Part shown: piece by piece, positions 1-8,163 of the stretch
Position numbering within the stretch: position 1 is the stretch's first letter
How the letters are laid out: each line of letters starts with the position of its first letter
Source: Aestuariirhabdus haliotis
GTDB taxonomy: Bacteria; Pseudomonadota; Gammaproteobacteria; Pseudomonadales; Aestuariirhabdaceae
Length of the DNA: 64,000 nucleotides
Direction of reading: 5' to 3'
NCBI RefSeq assembly: GCF_023509475.1
Contig: NZ_JAKSDZ010000005.1
Location: 1-64,000 of the forward strand
Made by a program: the position numbers and the translations under genes
The notes under the pieces: generated by a model
Told to the model about the DNA's origin: nothing
What the model saw: the letters and a program-made list of their open reading frames with translations, nothing else
Databases searched by the model: none

Positions 1-77
1 AAAACTACTTAAATCAAACGCTTAACGTCGTTACCTGAATCGCTTCTTAGCAAAGCTTCCCGAGCAACGAGGCGCGC

Positions 78-105
78 ATTCTACAGACTTGCTTCTGCCT
101 GTCAA
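78..105 (-). promoter_or_regulatory. Second (downstream) rRNA-type sigma70 promoter
   Basis: Read on the minus strand there is a perfect -35 TTGACA (100-105), a 16-base spacer and a -10 TAGAAT (78-83), followed at once by the GC-rich run GCGCGCC. A GC-rich discriminator after a near-consensus core is typical of stringently controlled rRNA and tRNA promoters. It points out of the left edge of the window and sits about 100 bases downstream of a similar promoter, as in P1/P2 pairs of rrn operons. The gene it serves is not in the window, so the rRNA target is an inference. Confidence 0.6.
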
Positions 106-179
106 CACACCCTGAAAAGGTTTCTTGCAACAACATCAAACCGCCGCTTCCGGGGCCCTTGCTGCTGTAAGGGAGGCGC

Positions 180-207
180 ATTATATAGCGGATGGGGTCA
201 GGGTCAA
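180..207 (-). promoter_or_regulatory. First (upstream) rRNA-type sigma70 promoter
   Basis: On the minus strand a -35 TTGACC (202-207) is followed after 16 bases by a perfect -10 TATAAT (180-185), then by the GC-rich discriminator GCGCC. The box order and the bases after the -10 match the second promoter at 78-105. There is no open frame between the two promoters and position 1. The 1-351 stretch therefore looks like the control region of a stable-RNA operon that lies to the left. Confidence 0.62.
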
Positions 208-351
208 CAGGCTTTTGGGGTCCAGAGCAAGATTAAGTATAACTACTTACTAACCATGACTACTTGGGCACCACCTACCCTATCCAATAAACAACAAGAT
301 ACACCGACCCCAGCAACAGCTGCGGCCCACTTGACCAACAAAACCTCATAA

Positions 352-1026
352 CTAAATCAACGTGCCTTGCCATGGCCCTCGAACAATATCACCAGATGGG
401 CTACCGACTGCGTTCCGGGATTCCAAATTCAAAACAAACCGGGGTACAACCCAACCACCGTACTGACGCATGATCTCTACAGCAACACCGTCACATGCTT
501 TCGTTACCTTCATGGACAAATCGACATCAGTTATAGAATCACTTCCCGGCTCACGTAACAACATACAGAAACTCCCACCTCTACTGGCTGCTTCACGCAA
601 TTTTGCATGGTTATAGTTCGCGCTTTTAGGCCACCCCAATACCGCACTATACCTGCCACTGGTCAGAGCTCTCTCCATGATACCCACCACATCATCAACC
701 CACTCAGTGTGTAATACCAAGACGCGAGAAACATCGACTCCCGCAGCCCGCAAGATTGACGCACAAGGCGCCTTTGGAGGTGCAACCCATAGCACCCAAC
801 GCTCCTCCTGCCGGGTTAGACTGGCCAATACCGGCAACAAGAGCGCCAACTCCTGGGACGAATCCAAATCACACTGTAAATCTGTAACCGCTCCACGCGA
901 CCAGCCTCCACCCACCAATCTCGTATCCAGCACATCGTAACCACTGGTAACGACTTCCGACCGCACCGCACCGCGACCATTCTCCGACCAACCCACCGCA
1001 TCGTTAAAGTTTTTATTAGACTGCAT
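352..1026 (-). CDS. ImuA/SulA-family RecA-like SOS protein, orphan
   Basis: The 224-residue product resembles the ImuA/SulA family, RecA-related proteins made in the SOS response. ImuA normally works with ImuB and DnaE2 in translesion synthesis; SulA blocks FtsZ. Visible family features are a GGGWSRGAVTDL stretch near residues 38-49, a WVLWVAPPKAP stretch near residue 78, and an SAVLGWPK stretch near residue 126. The start used is the ATG at 1026, because GTGGGG lies a few bases upstream and two LexA-type boxes lie just before it. A longer frame to 1071 would run through the first box. No imuB or dnaE2 follows: downstream there is only non-coding DNA and rRNA-type promoters. The family assignment is fairly sure; the choice between ImuA-like and SulA-like function is open. 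Confidence 0.65.
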   Translation of the reverse strand: MQSNKNFNDAVGWSENGRGAVRSEVVTSGYDVLDTRLVGGGWSRGAVTDLQCDLDSSQELALLLPVLASLTRQEERWVLWVAPPKAPCASILRAAGVDVSRVLVLHTEWVDDVVGIMERALTSGRYSAVLGWPKSANYNHAKLREAASRGGSFCMLLREPGSDSITDVDLSMKVTKACDGVAVEIMRQYGGWVVPRFVLNLESRNAVGSPSGDIVRGPWQGTLI

Positions 1027-1041
1027 CACTGTAACCCCACA

Positions 1042-1057
1042 CTGTATATACAAACAG
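1042..1057. promoter_or_regulatory. LexA box (SOS operator), proximal
   Basis: The 16-base site has perfect CTGT and ACAG ends separated by eight AT-rich bases, the canonical gammaproteobacterial LexA operator. It ends 16 bases before the ATG of the ImuA/SulA-like gene, where it would cover the promoter. It also lies 83 bases upstream of the divergent AraC-family gene and could affect that one too. Confidence 0.85.
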
Positions 1058-1059
1058 TA

Positions 1060-1075
1060 TTGTATAAACATACAG
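1060..1075. promoter_or_regulatory. Second, weaker LexA-like box
   Basis: On the minus strand this reads CTGTATGTTTATACAA, which matches 13 of 16 positions of the idealised CTGT-(AT)4-ACAG operator and misses only the last base of the ACAG half. It starts three bases after the proximal LexA box, so two LexA dimers could sit side by side, as at tightly repressed SOS genes. Confidence 0.5.
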
Positions 1076-1139
1076 ATTAATCAATGATTTCTTTACCCCC
1101 ACTGGCCTAGCCGACCCTCCATTTGCTAGCATCCTCAAC

Positions 1140-2171
1140 ATGAAATCGAGCAACGAAGCCACGGTCAGCGTTAGCGTTACCAACACATTATTAGACACTG
1201 CCGCTCAACTAGGCCTTAACCGCCAGCAGCTACAGTCGGCAGCCAATCTGACAGGCGAAACATTAGATAACCCCGATCAACGAATACCCTTTCTCAACCA
1301 GGAAAAACTCTGGTCTCTCATTATTGATCAACATCCTGATATACCGGTTGGACTAAGCATGGGATTACGTGCCCAACCAGGAAGCTTTAATGTGTTAGGT
1401 AATATCGCAATGAACAGCGCCACGCTTGGCGATGCATTTCGGCACGTACAGCACTACCAAAATCTGGTTGGCGAGGGCGGAAGTATTGAAGAAAACCTGT
1501 GCAGCTCGTCGCACTGGATCATCCGCTATACCCCACTCAACCCTGGCCATGCCTGCACGCACCATCGCGTTGCGGCCGTGCTAAGTAGCTGGGTAAAAAT
1601 TGGCCAATGGCTGGCAGATCAATTTGAGGTACTCGCCATCAACTTTGATACTCCTGCGCCTCCATACTACCAACAATATGAGGAACAGCTTGGTTGCCCC
1701 GTTTATTTCAACCGCTCTGAGAACGAGCTGGTTCTATCCCCCGAAATGCGAAACCAGCCTATCCGGCAAGCGAACAGCACCATCTGCAAACTGCTTAGAG
1801 AACAGGCGGACAAGCTAATTGAACAACTGCAAACCAGCACCCTCAGTCGACAAGTAGTATCACTTATCAGCCAACAATTAATGGGCCAGGAACCGGACAA
1901 ACAAAGCATTGCCAGCAGCCTCAACATAAGTGCTCGTACCCTGCAAAGACGACTGGAGGAAGAAGGCACCAGCTACCAAAAACTGTTGAGCGACACCCGC
2001 CACCAACTTGCTCTGGAATACCTCGAGCGTGCTGATATCAACACCAGTGAAATTGCCTTTATGCTAGGTTTTTCCGAATCCAGCACTTTTTATCGTGCAT
2101 TTAAGAAATGGACCGGACAAACCCCAGGACAATACCGCAACAATAAAATCAAGCAGTTCAGCGAGATTTAG
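1140..2171 (+). CDS. AraC-family transcriptional regulator (OruR/ArgR-like type)
   Basis: The 343-residue protein has an N-terminal ligand-sensing region of the arabinose-binding-domain type (about residues 25-215) and a C-terminal AraC helix-turn-helix pair (about residues 255-335). The second helix region carries the family signature IAFMLGFSESSTFYRAFKKW followed by TGQTPGQYR. This architecture is common in Pseudomonas regulators of amino acid or lipid catabolism. It is divergent from the SOS gene and convergent with the MFS gene, whose stop overlaps its own by four bases. The ATG at 1140 is used. It may control the epimerase/propeller/MFS operon next door, but nothing in the sequence proves that. 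Confidence 0.9.
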   Translation: MKSSNEATVSVSVTNTLLDTAAQLGLNRQQLQSAANLTGETLDNPDQRIPFLNQEKLWSLIIDQHPDIPVGLSMGLRAQPGSFNVLGNIAMNSATLGDAFRHVQHYQNLVGEGGSIEENLCSSSHWIIRYTPLNPGHACTHHRVAAVLSSWVKIGQWLADQFEVLAINFDTPAPPYYQQYEEQLGCPVYFNRSENELVLSPEMRNQPIRQANSTICKLLREQADKLIEQLQTSTLSRQVVSLISQQLMGQEPDKQSIASSLNISARTLQRRLEEEGTSYQKLLSDTRHQLALEYLERADINTSEIAFMLGFSESSTFYRAFKKWTGQTPGQYRNNKIKQFSEI

Positions 2172-3355
2172 CCATAACTGCGCATAACCGTCATTCGCCA
2201 TAAAGCAATAGCGCCAAGCACTATTAAAACGCATGCGGCTACAACCAGTCCTTGCGCGGGCGACACCCACTCCAGAAGTAAGCCACACAAAAAGCCTGAA
2301 GTGGCCGGCAACACCTGGGTGCTAATGGTATAAAAACTCATCACCCGTCCCCGGAATTGATCTTGTGAATTAAGCTGCAACGCTGCCACGATAAGACTGA
2401 CCGAAACTCCAGCAAGCATGCCCGCAAAGAATAACCAGACTGCTGCTTCCAGCATACTTTGACTACAACCCAACCCAACCATCAACAATGAAGAGATCAA
2501 CAAAGAGCCAATGATGGCTTTACCCTGTGGCAGACGCTGTCCTAGAGTCATGCAGATCACGCCACCAACAAACAACGCCAACGCCATAATGGCTAGCAAA
2601 AGCCCTCGGTCCATTGCTGTCAGACCCAAACTGTCTATGGCAAACCGAGGCAGTATCACTTGTACAGGCCCCATAACCGAATAAACAATCAACGTCACCA
2701 ATAACAACTGCCTGATCAATAGGTGTTTCGCTACATAGCTAAATCCATTACGCACATCACTCAAAATTGATGCCGCTGGAATAACGGGTCTTTCTACTCG
2801 CACCCCAACAAGTAAAAGGCTGGCAGCGAAAAAGAGCAGGAGAATTAGACCGATCGGCCCATGCCAACCATATTCCTGACGCAGTAGAGCAATCATTATC
2901 GGGGCCACACCAAATCCAAGCATGACCAGCACATTGAACAATACCGACGCACGATGCAAATCCTTAAGAGCGACTAAACGCCCCAATAAGGCAAGCCGCG
3001 CGGGAGCAATAAAGCACCAGGCAATGCCCGAACAAGTTGCCGCGCCCAAAAACACTCCCACACTCAAGAACGATGGCAAGTCTTGAGACACTAACACCAA
3101 CAATAGTGAAGCACCGATAACAAATAGCAATTGAGACAACACAACGAGCAGAGTCGGGGATGCACGATCACAGAGCGCCCCCGCATACCATCCAACCAGC
3201 AGCGGCGCAGCCCCAAAACTCAAAAAGAAACCCAACCCTGCCAACAGGTCCGACTGAAGAACTTCTTGCGCATAAAAAATCACGCTGTAATTCATCACAT
3301 GGCCGCCAATAAAGGCCAAAAAACATGAGATAAAAAACCTAGGAACAACCAACAT
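2168..3355 (-). CDS. MFS transporter, probable exporter
   Basis: A 395-residue hydrophobic protein with about 11-12 predicted membrane helices and the MFS loop signature between helices 2 and 3 (GWYAGALCDR). It resembles the EntS/MFS_3 exporter branch. The ATG at 3355 is used because GGGG lies five bases upstream and it begins just before the first helix. An upstream GTG/ATG pair at 3385/3382 also has GGAGG, but only two to five bases away. It is the last gene of a three-gene operon, 58 bases after the propeller gene, and ends tail to tail with the AraC gene. Its substrate is unknown. Confidence 0.85.
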   Translation of the reverse strand: MLVVPRFFISCFLAFIGGHVMNYSVIFYAQEVLQSDLLAGLGFFLSFGAAPLLVGWYAGALCDRASPTLLVVLSQLLFVIGASLLLVLVSQDLPSFLSVGVFLGAATCSGIAWCFIAPARLALLGRLVALKDLHRASVLFNVLVMLGFGVAPIMIALLRQEYGWHGPIGLILLLFFAASLLLVGVRVERPVIPAASILSDVRNGFSYVAKHLLIRQLLLVTLIVYSVMGPVQVILPRFAIDSLGLTAMDRGLLLAIMALALFVGGVICMTLGQRLPQGKAIIGSLLISSLLMVGLGCSQSMLEAAVWLFFAGMLAGVSVSLIVAALQLNSQDQFRGRVMSFYTISTQVLPATSGFLCGLLLEWVSPAQGLVVAACVLIVLGAIALWRMTVMRSYG

Positions 3356-3413
3356 AAATTCCCCAGACTCCAGCAGAGACATCACCTCCGCGCCATTAAA
3401 TAGACGGCTGAAC

Positions 3414-5186
3414 TTATTCGCCGGGCTGCAGATGAATTAACGTCGGTTGGCCATCTTCGATATGCCAACTAGGAAAACTGGAATTGGTGGTAAAGACTGA
3501 ACCATCTGGTGCTATTTCAACATCTCGAGTGAAAGTCACTCGCCGAGGCATCGGAAAGACACGCCACGATTTCCGGTTGATATCAAAGCGGAGCAAGCTA
3601 TCAGATGCATTGCCGTTTACCCAAACCAGATCCCGCTCACGGTCAACATTTAGCGAATAAGGCGTATCGCTGCCCAGCGGTTCCGTCGGCATGTCGTATC
3701 GAGTAAAAACCGAGGTTTCAGGATCAAACTCAACGATCTGACCTTCAGGAAAGGCTGCGATCCAAAGATGACCTCGGGAATCGGCCCTTAGCCTACGAGG
3801 CCCCTTGAAGGGTGTTGGAATCATAATGACCTCACCACTCACCGGATCGATTTTACCAATAGCATCGGTGTGCAAGCGGGCGAACCAGACGGTGCCATCG
3901 GGGGCAACATCAATCCCGTATGGTAATGGTAACCCCATCGACTCCTTATCAATTGGCAAGGTATGCAAAGGAACCCCCCAACGCGCCAGCTGCAAAATGA
4001 TACTGCTGCCACTCACCGTCAAACTTTCCTTAAAGCTACGGGTCGGTAGATCGTAGTAAGTAAACTCACCCGTTGCTCGATCAAACATCGCAACCTGGTT
4101 GGAAATCGCCAACGTAAACCAAACCCGATCCTGCTGATCGACACGAATGGTATGGGGATAATAACCCTCCTCCATTTCGTGCACGGTAAATGTTTTGCTT
4201 ATCGGATCAAATTCGAGAATGGCCTGCTGCACTGATGGCGTAATAAAAATATGACCATCTTTTTTCGACTCAGCAAACGAGTGAATCCCCATATAGCTCT
4301 CGTGCTTGGGAAACTGCTTCAACTTTCCAGCCAGGATACCTCCCAGCTCATAATCGAGGCGTGGCAATCGATAGACACTGTACTCACCCGTTTCAGGGTC
4401 TATTTCATAGAGCCGATCCTGAAGGTTATCGCCGACATAGATCAAACCACTGGATGCCAATAGCAAATCGTGCATTTGCGAGAAACTATCACCTATCGGC
4501 AACTCTTTAATTTTTGCCGCAACTACCTCTGCTTGCCAGGGCTTCTCTGGAGGTATCAGCTTTGGATTTTCCCGCAACTCACGATAACCCTCTTCTAACA
4601 ACTGTGGCAACCTATCCTGAGCATCATCATGCAACCGGGAACCGTAACCGATCATGCGATCAAAGGTATCACTCCATTCATCAGCGGTTCTCTGCCAACG
4701 AATATACTTTGTACCCTGCTGATGACAGAAACCGCACTGCAAAACAAAATGCTTTTTTAGCTCTTCATCACCGCCCAGGTCGAGCGCGGCCAACCAGGTA
4801 TTGGCCGAACGACTCGCAGCCAGCTTGGCACTATCGGTTTCGGGCCGCATGGTCAGGGTGAACTGCTGCTCCGCAGTTGGATTGATGACCAGATCCTGAT
4901 AACCCTGCTTGCGAAGCCGATAACGCACCGAGCTCACGTAGGGCAAATCAGGCCAGGACAGGACACCCTTGGTATCCGTAAAACGGGTATATTCAAAGGT
5001 ACCTTTATTCGATACCGCATGAGGTGGATAACCATTGTCCGATTTATCAATGGCAGTAATTTCAGTTGGATAGGCACTCACCATCACCGTCGGCAACGGA
5101 TCGCCCTGAGCATCCAATACCTGAAACTCAACCGCCTGTGTTGCTGTCGAAAGTACCGCTAACAAAACCAGAAGCCATCGATTCAT
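3414..5186 (-). CDS. Periplasmic multidomain protein: Ig-like domain, c-type haem motif, Vgb/SMP-30-like beta-propeller
   Basis: The 590-residue product begins with a signal peptide (cleavage likely after residue 18). Residues 19-115 look like a carboxypeptidase-regulatory-like beta-sandwich. Residues about 130-200 hold one CXXCH haem-binding motif (C151, C154, H155), with M178 as a possible distal ligand. From about residue 230 to the end there are at least six repeats of the form FDPxTGxFxxYxLP, the blades of a propeller like streptogramin lyase (Vgb) or SMP-30. The catalytic residues of true Vgb cannot be confirmed by eye. A strong AGGAGG lies eight bases before the ATG, inside the end of the epimerase gene, and the epimerase stop directly abuts this start, so translation is probably coupled. 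An electron-transfer or lactone/sugar-acid enzyme is possible; the function is unknown. Confidence 0.75.
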   Translation of the reverse strand: MNRWLLVLLAVLSTATQAVEFQVLDAQGDPLPTVMVSAYPTEITAIDKSDNGYPPHAVSNKGTFEYTRFTDTKGVLSWPDLPYVSSVRYRLRKQGYQDLVINPTAEQQFTLTMRPETDSAKLAASRSANTWLAALDLGGDEELKKHFVLQCGFCHQQGTKYIRWQRTADEWSDTFDRMIGYGSRLHDDAQDRLPQLLEEGYRELRENPKLIPPEKPWQAEVVAAKIKELPIGDSFSQMHDLLLASSGLIYVGDNLQDRLYEIDPETGEYSVYRLPRLDYELGGILAGKLKQFPKHESYMGIHSFAESKKDGHIFITPSVQQAILEFDPISKTFTVHEMEEGYYPHTIRVDQQDRVWFTLAISNQVAMFDRATGEFTYYDLPTRSFKESLTVSGSSIILQLARWGVPLHTLPIDKESMGLPLPYGIDVAPDGTVWFARLHTDAIGKIDPVSGEVIMIPTPFKGPRRLRADSRGHLWIAAFPEGQIVEFDPETSVFTRYDMPTEPLGSDTPYSLNVDRERDLVWVNGNASDSLLRFDINRKSWRVFPMPRRVTFTRDVEIAPDGSVFTTNSSFPSWHIEDGQPTLIHLQPGE

Positions 5187-6176
5187 TCAAGCAACCTCCT
5201 GCCGGGTTTTTCGTGAAGCCAAATAAGCATCGAAGGCTTCTTCACTGGTGTATTGGGGGATATAACCAAATTCGGATTTTAGCAACCGATTATCCAGCAC
5301 CGGCCGATAACTGATGAACTTTACCTGCTCAGGACCGTACTGACTGAGCCTTAATGGCTTGAGTATCGATAGCACCCCCTTGATCAGCCAGGACGGTAAA
5401 GGCAAATAAGGTTTATTCAGTTTAACCGCTAACTGGGCCATAGAGAGGGCACCGTCACCCGCTACATTATAGATCCCCTGACTACGGCGTTCGATGCCCT
5501 GTTCGATAATGCAGACCAGATCCTGGTCCCAGATAAACACAAAAGGACTGCGACAACCGGCCACACCGACAATACAGATTTGATCAAACAGATTGGTAAT
5601 TTGATTATTCACTGTTTCCCCAAGCACGGTACCAGGACGCAACACTAACTGTTGCAGCTCAGGGTGTTGCTGGCGGTAGTCTCTTAACAATTCTTCGACG
5701 ATGCGCTTATGGGAGGAATAGGCAAAGCTGTCGTTACCCCGAACGGGATCAGCCTCCGACAACCATTCAGGATTATCCGCATGATAGCCGTAAGCGGCCC
5801 CACTGGTGGTGACGACAAACTGCTCAACATTCGCCTGCAAAGCGGCATCCAATGCATTGCGGGTACCTTCTACGTCAATTTCATAGAGCGTTTCTCGACT
5901 CATTCCAGTAGGCGGCACCACGATCGATGCCAAGTGAACCAGCGTATCTATGCGCTCTTGCTGTAATAAAGCGATCAACGCCTTCTGATCACGGACATCA
6001 ATTATCGAGAACTGATCGGCAAGCTTCGAAACCTCATCTGACGGACGGACATCAGTTGCAACCAGATACCATTCTGGCTGCTGAGACGCCATCAACCTGA
6101 CCAACTGGGTACCAATAAAGCCGGTTGCTCCCGTTATCAGAACGCGCCGACTGTTATTACTATTTTCGCTCGACAT
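5187..6176 (-). CDS. NAD(P)-dependent epimerase/dehydratase, extended SDR family
   Basis: The 329-residue protein has the SDR nucleotide-binding motif TGATGFIG near its N-terminus and the catalytic YSSHK (YxxxK) about 150 residues in, preceded by the TTSGAAYG strand that supplies the serine. Length and layout fit extended SDR sugar-nucleotide epimerases or dehydratases. The first ATG is at 6176; a TTG four codons upstream is also open. Neither start has a clear ribosome binding site. It is the first gene of the operon, and its stop TGA abuts the ATG of the haem/propeller gene. Two palindromes lie 68-100 bases upstream. Confidence 0.85.
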   Translation of the reverse strand: MSSENSNNSRRVLITGATGFIGTQLVRLMASQQPEWYLVATDVRPSDEVSKLADQFSIIDVRDQKALIALLQQERIDTLVHLASIVVPPTGMSRETLYEIDVEGTRNALDAALQANVEQFVVTTSGAAYGYHADNPEWLSEADPVRGNDSFAYSSHKRIVEELLRDYRQQHPELQQLVLRPGTVLGETVNNQITNLFDQICIVGVAGCRSPFVFIWDQDLVCIIEQGIERRSQGIYNVAGDGALSMAQLAVKLNKPYLPLPSWLIKGVLSILKPLRLSQYGPEQVKFISYRPVLDNRLLKSEFGYIPQYTSEEAFDAYLASRKTRQEVA

Positions 6177-6243
6177 AAACACGTACAACCATGATTAAGC
6201 TAATAACCACAGTGTATCGAGCCCAAACCAATAACTCAGTGAC

Positions 6244-6276
6244 TTTGCTGGCCAGCAAATTGACCTTATGGGTCAA
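6244..6276. promoter_or_regulatory. Two adjacent palindromes, candidate operator of the epimerase operon
   Basis: TTTGCTGGCCAGCAAA (6244-6259) is a perfect 16-base palindrome. It is followed without a gap by TTGACCTTATGGGTCAA (6260-6276), an inverted repeat with six-base arms and a five-base spacer. Both lie just upstream of the epimerase-propeller-MFS operon, on the side where a regulator would bind. The identity of that regulator is not shown by the sequence. Confidence 0.5.
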
Positions 6277-6371
6277 ATTAACCGCAAAAGGCTATCCACA
6301 AACCCGGCAGAAGCAAAAAAACAAGTCACATGGCTATTCGACCCGGAGTGAACAAATCTCAACGGATACAG

Positions 6372-6398
6372 GAAAGAAAAGAAAGAAAAGAAAGAAAA
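6372..6398. repeat. Tandem repeat, three copies of GAAAGAAAA
   Basis: Three perfect copies of a nine-base purine-only unit stand in the spacer between tyrS and the epimerase gene. The tract lies outside coding sequence, so a length change would not shift a reading frame. Confidence 0.9.
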
Positions 6399-6505
6399 GA
6401 ACGCGGGGATATAACGAAAATGTCGCATGCGGGGAATAAACACACGCGACATTACAGACCGGGGAAAGCACCTCTAAAGATTCACCTCCCCCATCTCGAA
6501 CAGTA

Positions 6506-7813
6506 TCAGGGCAGCTGAAACAGGTGGTATTTCTTTTTACCCAACTTAACGATGAAGAAACGGCCAAACAACGCCTGCTCAGCGCAGAATAATTCACTTA
6601 GCTGCATATTATGCTCCATCGAACAGGCGCGACCATTGATCAGAACCGCATTACGCGCCAAAGCGTCCTTCACCTGCTTACCCGATGGAGCCATACCTGC
6701 CTCAGCCAGTAACTGAGTCATGGGCTTACCTTCGAAACTGTTGGGATCGAGTGTGGCCGACGGCAATCCATCCAACGCCAGCTGCTGCAAATCAGTTTCC
6801 GAAAGAGTGTCAATTCCCCCATTGAACAGGGCTTCGGTAATCCGCTGCGCCGCTTGCAATCCTTCTTCGCCATGTACCAAACGAGTTACTTCGGTGGCCA
6901 GAATCTTCTGGGCAGATTTGGCGCCCTGGGTTTCGCTGTCATGACGCTCGATCGCTTCAATTTCTTCGATATCAAGGAAAGTGAAATAGCGCAGGAACTT
7001 ATACACGTCGGCATCAGCCGTATTGATCCAGAACTGGTAGAACGCATACTGGGACGTTTTATTGGCGTCCAGCCAGATGGTTCCGCTCTCGGTCTTACCG
7101 AATTTGGTGCCATCAGACTTGGTTACCAACGGCAGTGTGAGGCCAAATGCCTGATTACCGTTCATCCGACGGGTGAGCTCAGTTCCGCCAGTGATGTTGC
7201 CCCATTGGTCACTACCACCGATTTGCAGAGTGCAACCATTGCGGCGATTTAATTCAGCAAAATCGTAGCTTTGCAGCAGCATATAGGTAAATTCGGTGTA
7301 GGAGATGCCGGCCTCATCACGCTCGATGCGCTGTTTTACCGATTCCTTCTTAATCATGCTGTTGACCGAGAAGTATTTGCCCACATCACGCAGGAAGGTC
7401 AACACATCCATGCCACCGGTCCAGTCGAGATTATTGACCACCTCGGCTGAGTTTTTACCGCAGTCAAAATCAACGAATTGGCTCACCTGAGCCCGAATTC
7501 TCTCGACCCAGCTTTCTACCACATCCCGAGTGTTGAGCGAGCGCTCCTGGGCTTTAAAGCTGGGATCCCCGATCAAGCCAGTGGCACCGCCCACCAGGGC
7601 CAATGGTTTATGGCCTGCCTGCTGGAAACGCTTTAACGCCAACAGAGGCACCAGACTCCCGATATGCAAGCTGTCCGCCGTGGGATCAAAACCACAATAC
7701 AGGGTACAGATACCATCATCGAGGTGAGCGGATAGTTCCTCCTCGGCTGTCATCTGTGCGATCAGGCCTCTGGCCTGAAGATCCCTTAGCAGTGCATTTT
7801 GCCCTTGAGACAT
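6506..7813 (-). CDS. tyrS: Tyrosyl-tRNA synthetase
   Basis: TyrRS charges tRNA-Tyr with tyrosine in the cytoplasm. The 435-residue protein is a class I synthetase with HIGS at residues 50-53 (HIGH motif), KFGKT at 237-241 (KMSKS motif) and the [10 protein letters not shown] and [10 protein letters not shown] strands of the tyrosine pocket. A C-terminal S4-like RNA-binding domain spans about residues 350-425. Length fits the E. coli-type enzyme (424). GGGG lies six bases before the ATG. It is divergent from mepM, as in Pseudomonas; in Pseudomonas an rRNA operon follows tyrS, whereas here the accessory block at 352-6176 lies between. Confidence 0.97.
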   Translation of the reverse strand: MSQGQNALLRDLQARGLIAQMTAEEELSAHLDDGICTLYCGFDPTADSLHIGSLVPLLALKRFQQAGHKPLALVGGATGLIGDPSFKAQERSLNTRDVVESWVERIRAQVSQFVDFDCGKNSAEVVNNLDWTGGMDVLTFLRDVGKYFSVNSMIKKESVKQRIERDEAGISYTEFTYMLLQSYDFAELNRRNGCTLQIGGSDQWGNITGGTELTRRMNGNQAFGLTLPLVTKSDGTKFGKTESGTIWLDANKTSQYAFYQFWINTADADVYKFLRYFTFLDIEEIEAIERHDSETQGAKSAQKILATEVTRLVHGEEGLQAAQRITEALFNGGIDTLSETDLQQLALDGLPSATLDPNSFEGKPMTQLLAEAGMAPSGKQVKDALARNAVLINGRACSMEHNMQLSELFCAEQALFGRFFIVKLGKKKYHLFQLP

Positions 7814-8163
7814 TAAAAACCCCGGTTAATCAGCATGTTAGTCATTCGATTGAAAGGCTTGAAGCTAGGTATTACACCAGCCAAGACCAGTGAGTGCGCA
7901 GATATTACAGAAACCCACACTAAATTCCAGCCTGAGTCCCCGCGCCACACCGAGTTCAGCCCAGCCCTTTAGAACCATAGCCGTTAACAAAACCGTCCTT
8001 AGAATGATATCCTCTTATAGCAAATTGCTCTGATTTTTCAGAACTGAAGGTTGATCCAGCACGTAGTTTCAGCAGAAAGTCGTTTTCCCCTCTTGAATGT
8101 TGTCTTTTTTGGTTATACTTTAGCCACTTGCCTGAATATTCGAGAAATCACTGGAAGTTATTC
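7814..8163. other. 350-base divergent tyrS/mepM promoter region
   Basis: No gene or RNA is recognised here. For mepM, a possible promoter has TTGAAT at 8093-8098 and TATACT at 8114-8119; the 15-base spacing is short, so this is only a candidate. For tyrS no well-spaced promoter was found by eye. Confidence 0.4.

Larger units (their letters stand above)
6177..6505. other. 329-base intergenic region between tyrS and the epimerase operon
   Basis: No convincing gene is present. It holds two adjacent palindromes (6244-6276), a 9-base tandem repeat (6372-6398) and an imperfect hairpin with 8-base arms AATGTCGC/GCGACATT (6419-6426 and 6446-6453, 19-base loop). The hairpin is downstream of tyrS but has no T run after it, so it is not an obvious intrinsic terminator. 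Confidence 0.6.

Noticed and set aside
352-6176. Genomic island with mobile element
   Set aside because: The block looks accessory by gene order, but no integrase, transposase, direct repeats or tRNA attachment site was seen.
6372-6398. Phase-variable coding repeat
   Set aside because: The repeat is in a non-coding spacer; no credible gene crosses it.
6419-6453. Hairpin downstream of tyrS as an intrinsic terminator
   Set aside because: Arms are only eight bases with a 19-base loop and no T run on either strand.
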